The notes beneath the pieces are model-generated. The model searched no databases and was not told the origin of the DNA. It saw nothing but the letters and a program-made list of their open reading frames with translations. The translations under genes were made by a program, and so were the position numbers. A stretch of DNA of 9,276 nt from Saprospiraceae bacterium. Lineage in GTDB: Bacteria; Bacteroidota; Bacteroidia; Chitinophagales; Saprospiraceae. This document shows, piece after piece, positions 6,045 to 9,276 of the stretch (positions are counted from its first letter, which is position 1; every line of letters begins with the position of its first letter). The stretch lies in assembly GCA_020630355.1 (NCBI GenBank), contig JAHDBO010000064.1:1-9276 (forward strand), read 5' to 3'.

Positions 6045-7571
6045 TTAAAAATCAAATTTGATTCCTTGCGCCAAAGGCACTTCAGTACTATAATTAATCG
6101 TGTTCGTTTGACGACGCATGTATGCTTTCCAAGCATCAGAGCCAGACTCTCGCCCACCACCTGTTTCCTTCTCACCCCCAAATGCACCCCCGATTTCTGC
6201 GCCACTGGTTCCTATATTCACATTGGCGATACCACAATCAGAACCTGCTGCGGATAGGAACATTTCTGCTTCACGCAAATTATTGGTCATAATAGCCGAA
6301 GACAAGCCTTGTGGCACGTCATTCTGGATAGCAACCGCCTCTTCCAATTCGCTGTATTTCAATAAATACAAAATTGGTGCAAAAGTCTCGTGTTGTACGA
6401 TTGGCATTTTGGGAGCACCTTCGTAGATACATGGCTTGACATAGCAACCACTCTCATATCCTTTCCCTTCTAGCACACCCCCTTCTACTACAGTAGCACC
6501 ACCAGCAGCTTTCACTTTTTCGATAGCGCTCAAATACATATTAACCGCATCTTTGTCAATCAAAGGGCCAACGTGATTGTTTTGGTCTAATGGGTTTCCG
6601 ATACGCAACTGTCCATAAGCACTAGCCAACTGCTCTTTTACCTTGTCATAAATACTATCATGTACAATCAACCGACGTGTAGTGGTACATCTTTGACCAC
6701 AAGTCCCGACTGCACCGAACACCGCACCCGTCAAAACGACTTTCATATCAGAGGAAGGCGTTACGATAATGGCGTTGTTGCCACCCAATTCCAATAAAGA
6801 GCGACCTAAACGAGCGGCTACTTCTTGGGCAACGATTTTCCCCATACGTGTACTGCCTGTCGCAGATACCAGCGGGATACGCGTATCAGAAGTCATCATT
6901 TGACCTACCTTGTAATCACCGTTGATAATACAAGAAAGTCCTTCTGGCAAATTATTATCTCTTAACACTTGGTGCAAGATATTTTGGCAAGCGATAGAGC
7001 ATAAAGGTGTTTTCTCGGAACCTTTCCATACACAAACATCGCCACAAACTAGGGCAATCATCGAATTCCAAGACCAAACCGCTACTGGAAAGTTGAAGGC
7101 AGAAATAATCCCTACTACCCCGATTGGATGCCACTGCTCATACATACGATGCCCTGGGCGCTCGGAATGCATCGTTAGACCATATAATTGACGAGAAAGC
7201 CCAACCGCAAAATCACAGATATCTATCATTTCCTGTACCTCTCCGAACCCTTCTTGAAGGCTTTTCCCCATTTCATAAGAAACCAAACGCCCCAATGCAT
7301 CTTTATTTTCCCTTAGGGCATTACCGTACTGACGGACAATTTCACCACGTTGAGGTGCAGGCAGCGTTCTCCAAGTTTGAAAAGCAGCAGTCGCTTTAGC
7401 CATCACTGCTTCATATTCTTCAGGCGTTGTTTCGCTGACCGAACCAATATACTTCCCATCTACTGGAGAATATGAGTCAATATATTTTCCGGAATCAGAA
7501 GATTCTAAACCTGTACTAGTTCCTGCATTTTTTTCTTGCAAGCCTAGTTTTTTTAAGAAATCTAAATTCAT
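6045..7571 (-). CDS. Antiquitin-type aldehyde dehydrogenase (ALDH7)
   Basis: This 508-residue enzyme closely resembles ALDH7A1/antiquitin, the NAD-dependent alpha-aminoadipate semialdehyde dehydrogenase of lysine breakdown (semialdehyde to alpha-aminoadipate). Catalytic Cys295 sits in the family signature GTCGQRCTTTRRL (289-301), general base Glu261 in ELGGNNAI, oxyanion Asn160 in AFNFPVAV. Lys183 (WKGSE) and Glu396 (ETFAP) contact NAD. The long C-terminal block SGAEIGGAFGGEKETGGG (456-473), then RESGSDAWK and INYSTEVPLAQGIKF, is diagnostic for ALDH7. Glu114 in GEVQE and Arg294 just before the catalytic Cys line up with the residues reported to hold the aminoadipate head group in the human enzyme, so the substrate call is well supported. 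The gene is monocistronic, with a -7 box about 38 bases upstream and a shared terminator downstream. A role in osmolyte or general aldehyde detoxification remains possible. Confidence 0.95.
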   Translation of the reverse strand: MNLDFLKKLGLQEKNAGTSTGLESSDSGKYIDSYSPVDGKYIGSVSETTPEEYEAVMAKATAAFQTWRTLPAPQRGEIVRQYGNALRENKDALGRLVSYEMGKSLQEGFGEVQEMIDICDFAVGLSRQLYGLTMHSERPGHRMYEQWHPIGVVGIISAFNFPVAVWSWNSMIALVCGDVCVWKGSEKTPLCSIACQNILHQVLRDNNLPEGLSCIINGDYKVGQMMTSDTRIPLVSATGSTRMGKIVAQEVAARLGRSLLELGGNNAIIVTPSSDMKVVLTGAVFGAVGTCGQRCTTTRRLIVHDSIYDKVKEQLASAYGQLRIGNPLDQNNHVGPLIDKDAVNMYLSAIEKVKAAGGATVVEGGVLEGKGYESGCYVKPCIYEGAPKMPIVQHETFAPILYLLKYSELEEAVAIQNDVPQGLSSAIMTNNLREAEMFLSAAGSDCGIANVNIGTSGAEIGGAFGGEKETGGGRESGSDAWKAYMRRQTNTINYSTEVPLAQGIKFDF

Positions 7572-7608
7572 ACTCTATATGGTTTTATCTAGTTTTTGAA
7601 ATTTTGCA

Positions 7609-7616
7609 CAAAGGTA
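7609..7616 (-). promoter_or_regulatory. Candidate -7 box for the ALDH7 gene
   Basis: The minus strand reads TACCTTTG here, an exact TAnnTTTG match, placed so that the mRNA leader would be about 30 bases long. No TTG was found at the expected 17-23 base distance upstream, so only half of the promoter consensus is visible. Confidence 0.5.
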
Positions 7617-7819
7617 AGGAATACTTCCTTTCTCTGTTTATGGATTTTTATTGACCAATTTTATACTGAAAAACGCCTTAAAAAACAGGCATTGCCAATA
7701 AAATGAAGGTAATTGGAAAGTAATGCTCTATTGACGCATATTTAATGACATATTTTTTATCAACATATTTCTTTAAAAAAGAGTCACAAAACCAGTAAGT
7801 TAAACACAAGTAATGTAAT

Positions 7820-7839
7820 CAATTAAGTTAAGTTAATTG
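7820..7839. repeat. AT-rich inverted repeat
   Basis: CAATTAA (7820-7826) and TTAATTG (7833-7839) form a perfect 7-bp dyad around the six-base spacer GTTAAG. The surrounding DNA is so AT-rich that a chance origin is quite possible. It could be a regulator-binding site for either divergent gene. Confidence 0.35.
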
Positions 7840-8014
7840 CACTAATAAAGTGACAAATGTAGATAATTTTAAATATTCAAAATATGCGCTTGATCATTAA
7901 TTTATACTAAAAAAATATGCATATATCATTATAATACAGTATTTTAAAACAAAAACTAACTACTATTACAGTAATAAATATCCATCCTATCAATTTTACC
8001 CAAATCATACATTT

Positions 8015-8029
8015 TGTCACGAATTGACA
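8015..8029. promoter_or_regulatory. TGTCA-N5-TGACA dyad, site 1
   Basis: TGTCA (8015-8019) and TGACA (8025-8029) are perfect inverted half-sites with a five-base spacer CGAAT. It is one of three related sites upstream of the glucosaminidase. It could be the operator of a dimeric regulator, but no specific regulator can be named. Confidence 0.35.
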
Positions 8030-8112
8030 CACCATAAAACAGTAATCGGTAGCCTTCAGTTAGTAAACGGTTCTTTTTTTGACTTTTTTAGCTTAACTTG
8101 TTTTTAATTTAA

Positions 8113-8127
8113 TGTCACAAGTTGACC
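8113..8127. promoter_or_regulatory. TGTCA-N5-TGACc dyad, site 2
   Basis: TGTCA (8113-8117), spacer CAAGT, then TGACC (8123-8127), one base off a perfect dyad. It shares the longer pattern TGTCACnAnTTGAC with site 1, whose centre is 98 bases away. Confidence 0.35.
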
Positions 8128-8153
8128 TAAAACCCCCATTTTCGTTTTTAGAC

Positions 8154-8164
8154 TGTCAATGACA
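8154..8164. promoter_or_regulatory. TGTCA-A-TGACA palindrome, site 3
   Basis: TGTCA and TGACA flank a single base, giving an 11-base palindrome. The half-sites equal those of sites 1 and 2, but the spacer is shorter, so the same protein might not bind it in the same way. Confidence 0.3.
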
Positions 8165-8233
8165 TTGATTTTTTAGACAAAACACGGAGTCGCATTCTTA
8201 TATATTGGAATCGAATCACAATTTTTAACTAAA

Positions 8234-8269
8234 TATCAGTTTGCCGCAAGGCGCCCCCCTTTACTGATA
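8234..8269 (+). promoter_or_regulatory. Foldable leader element before the glucosaminidase gene
   Basis: TATCAGT (8234-8240) pairs exactly with ACTGATA (8263-8269). Inside that loop, GCC-GCAA-GGC (8243-8252) is a second small hairpin with a GNRA-type tetraloop, followed by a C-run (8254-8259) that stands out in AT-rich DNA. The element ends 38 bases before the start codon. It could be a transcript leader structure or a protein site. It matches no riboswitch class that I can name. Confidence 0.35.
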
Positions 8270-8307
8270 ATTAGTACAGATCAGCTTTATAACCTAAAAA
8301 TCGTACT

Positions 8308-9141
8308 ATGAAACATAGAACGTACCCTGTGCTTTTTATCCTATTTCTGATTGGCTACATCAAGCCCTCTTTTGCCCAGTCAGAGGTAGATCTATTCATA
8401 GAGCAATTTGCAACTACTGCAATATCCGAGATGAATCGCTCCAAAATCCCTGCTAGCATTACACTGGCACAAGGGATTTTAGAATCAAATTCGGGCGCAT
8501 CAAGACTAGCAATAGAGGGCAATAATTATTTTGGCATTAAATGCGGTTCTAGTTGGAGCAATGCAACTGTCTTGCACAAGGATGATGATTACGACGAAAA
8601 CGGCAATCTCATAGAATCTTGCTTTAGAGCCTATGCCTCGCCTGAAGCCTCCTTCAAAGATCATTCTGACTTTCTGGTTGATAGGGAGCGTTATGAGGAG
8701 CTCTTCAATTATGGCAACGACTATAAAAAATGGGCTTACGGGCTCCAGAAGTGTGGTTATGCTACGAGTAAAACTTATGGAGAGAAACTGGTGAAGCTTA
8801 TCGAGAAGTACAACTTACATCGGTACGACACCAAATCAAATCAAATGGATGCTACATTGGCAACCAATGCAGTCCCTCCCACTAGAAAAAGATTAAACAT
8901 GGAGGCCGAGATTCATTATGGGACCCCACCTGAATCTGTAAAATTAGCGGCAGACTACAAAAGAGGTTCTGAGGCGGTTGACAAGACGCAGGAGAGAACT
9001 ATCGCAAGCACAGCATTTGACAGTAGCCCCGATATGATTGAGTCTCAAATGGGAGAACAAGGAGCGACTCAAACTTCCATCGCTTCCCCAACTATTGTAC
9101 TCCAGAAAAAATATAAGAGCAAATACGCCAGAGCAAAATAA
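8308..9141 (+). CDS. Secreted GH73 glucosaminidase (cell-wall hydrolase)
   Basis: This 277-residue protein is predicted to cut the N-acetylglucosaminyl bond in peptidoglycan (glycoside hydrolase family 73, as in FlgJ and autolysins). Residues 1-23 are a signal peptide ending SFA before QS. The GH73 domain runs from about 27 to 172: PASITLAQGILESNSG (48-63) carries Glu59, the expected catalytic acid. NNYFGIKC (72-79), the FRAYASPEASFKDHSDFL region (106-123) and YATSKTYGEKLVKLIEKY (151-168) are all typical. Bacteroidota relatives often continue into LysM wall-binding repeats. Here residues 173-277 contain no LysM pattern, only a polar, probably disordered tail ending in basic KKYKSKYARAK. The reading frame ends normally, so this seems a natural form rather than a break. 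A terminator follows 45 bases after the stop codon. A long, unusual upstream region suggests regulation beyond a simple promoter. Confidence 0.92.
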   Translation: MKHRTYPVLFILFLIGYIKPSFAQSEVDLFIEQFATTAISEMNRSKIPASITLAQGILESNSGASRLAIEGNNYFGIKCGSSWSNATVLHKDDDYDENGNLIESCFRAYASPEASFKDHSDFLVDRERYEELFNYGNDYKKWAYGLQKCGYATSKTYGEKLVKLIEKYNLHRYDTKSNQMDATLATNAVPPTRKRLNMEAEIHYGTPPESVKLAADYKRGSEAVDKTQERTIASTAFDSSPDMIESQMGEQGATQTSIASPTIVLQKKYKSKYARAK

Positions 9142-9186
9142 TTGATTTTAGGATTGACAACCATTTTGACATACTATATTTAAACA

Positions 9187-9219
9187 AAAAGCCCGAAGCA
9201 ATTGCTCCGGGCTTTTGTC
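9187..9219. terminator. Bidirectional terminator between glucosaminidase and tRNA-Phe
   Basis: AAAAGCCCG (9187-9195) pairs with CGGGCTTTT (9208-9216). One A-C mismatch then leads to an inner stem AGC/GCT with loop AATT. On the minus strand the stem is followed by TTTTTGTTTAAA, and it begins only a few bases after the tRNA 3' end. On the plus strand it follows the glucosaminidase gene. Confidence 0.85.
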
Positions 9220-9222
9220 TTG

Positions 9223-9276
9223 TGGTGATGGACGGATTTGAACCGCCGACACATGGATTTTCAGTCCATTGCTCTA
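9223..9276 (-). tRNA. tRNA-Phe (GAA), 5' part outside window
   Basis: Read on the minus strand, the visible part starts in the D-arm (TAGAGC). The anticodon arm is ATGGA, loop CTGAAAA, TCCAT, giving anticodon GAA (complement of 9260-9262), which reads Phe codons. The T-arm is GGCGG, TTCAAAT, CCGTC with one G-T pair. The 3' acceptor strand CATCACC and discriminator A follow. The next bases are CAA, so CCA is not encoded and must be added by the CCA-adding enzyme. The 5' acceptor strand and most of the D-arm lie beyond the window edge. Confidence 0.95.

Larger units (their letters stand above)
7572..8307. other. Long AT-rich gene-free region upstream of glucosaminidase
   Basis: This 736-base stretch lies between the divergent starts of the aldehyde dehydrogenase and the glucosaminidase. 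I see no credible coding frame: stop codons are dense in all frames, and the section from about 7720 to 8000 is extremely AT-rich. It holds the ALDH7 -7 box (7609-7616), a minus-strand TACATTTG (complement of 7854-7861) without a well-spaced partner, a 20-bp palindrome (7820-7839), three TGTCA/TGACA dyads (8015-8164) and a foldable leader (8234-8269). No exact plus-strand TAnnTTTG box was found for the glucosaminidase. The nearest candidates have a mismatch or wrong spacing. The remainder could hold an untranslated RNA, a lost gene or regulatory sites. Confidence 0.7.

Noticed and set aside
6017..6205. 62-codon minus-strand frame at the end of the aldehyde dehydrogenase
   Set aside because: It is an out-of-frame shadow of the strongly conserved ALDH7 C-terminus.
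7675..7690. GCCT/AGGC hairpin upstream of the aldehyde dehydrogenase
   Set aside because: The four-base stem is too short to be meaningful in this sequence.
7854..7861. Minus-strand TACATTTG as an extra promoter for the aldehyde dehydrogenase
   Set aside because: The nearest upstream TTTG is only 16 bases away, below the usual range, and the leader would be over 280 bases. A nearer -7 box exists at 7609-7616.
9154..9171. Two TTGACA copies 12 bases apart after the glucosaminidase, like -35 boxes
   Set aside because: Bacteroidota promoters do not use the TTGACA/TATAAT pair, the copies have no partner box, and no gene lies downstream on that strand before the terminator.
1..9276. CRISPR array, insertion sequence, phage or defence genes
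   Set aside because: No regularly spaced repeats, transposase, integrase or defence domains were found on either strand. All long frames belong to housekeeping or secreted-protein families.

Overview
The window looks like chromosomal DNA from a Bacteroidota bacterium. The evidence is the Bacteroidota-type -7 promoter sequence TAnnTTTG upstream of several genes, start codons without Shine-Dalgarno sequences, an OmpH/Skp-type periplasmic chaperone, a ClpB of the lineage form, and a tRNA-Phe with no encoded CCA. Gene content would suit a Saprospiria- or Flavobacteria-like organism, but the family cannot be fixed from this sequence. No mobile element, phage gene, CRISPR array or defence system is visible. 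This is mostly a housekeeping region.

Layout. At the left edge is clpB (minus strand, 3' end cut by the window), divergent from an ompH/skp-like gene (plus). Their 307-base spacer carries a good promoter for ompH and a long imperfect inverted repeat. ompH converges on a class-III aminotransferase (minus), with a perfect 15-bp bidirectional terminator between them. Upstream of the aminotransferase is a small secreted protein of unknown function (minus), whose terminator overlaps the aminotransferase promoter. Next come dtd, the D-aminoacyl-tRNA deacylase (minus), and divergently a 64-residue protein that resembles a degenerate cold-shock domain (plus). That small gene converges on an antiquitin-type aldehyde dehydrogenase (ALDH7, minus). 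A 736-base AT-rich stretch without genes follows. It contains TGTCA/TGACA dyads and a structured leader in front of a secreted GH73 glucosaminidase (plus). At the right edge is a partial tRNA-Phe (minus), separated from the glucosaminidase by a shared terminator.

How the genes relate. There is no multi-gene operon: most genes seem to be single units bounded by hairpins. Two are protein-quality-control genes (cytosolic ClpB, periplasmic OmpH/Skp), one is translation quality control (Dtd), and one remodels the cell wall (GH73). The ALDH7 enzyme, and possibly the aminotransferase, point to lysine or amino-acid catabolism. The least explained items are the cold-shock-like mini-protein, the secreted orphan protein, the inverted repeat beside clpB, and the long regulatory-looking region upstream of the glucosaminidase.
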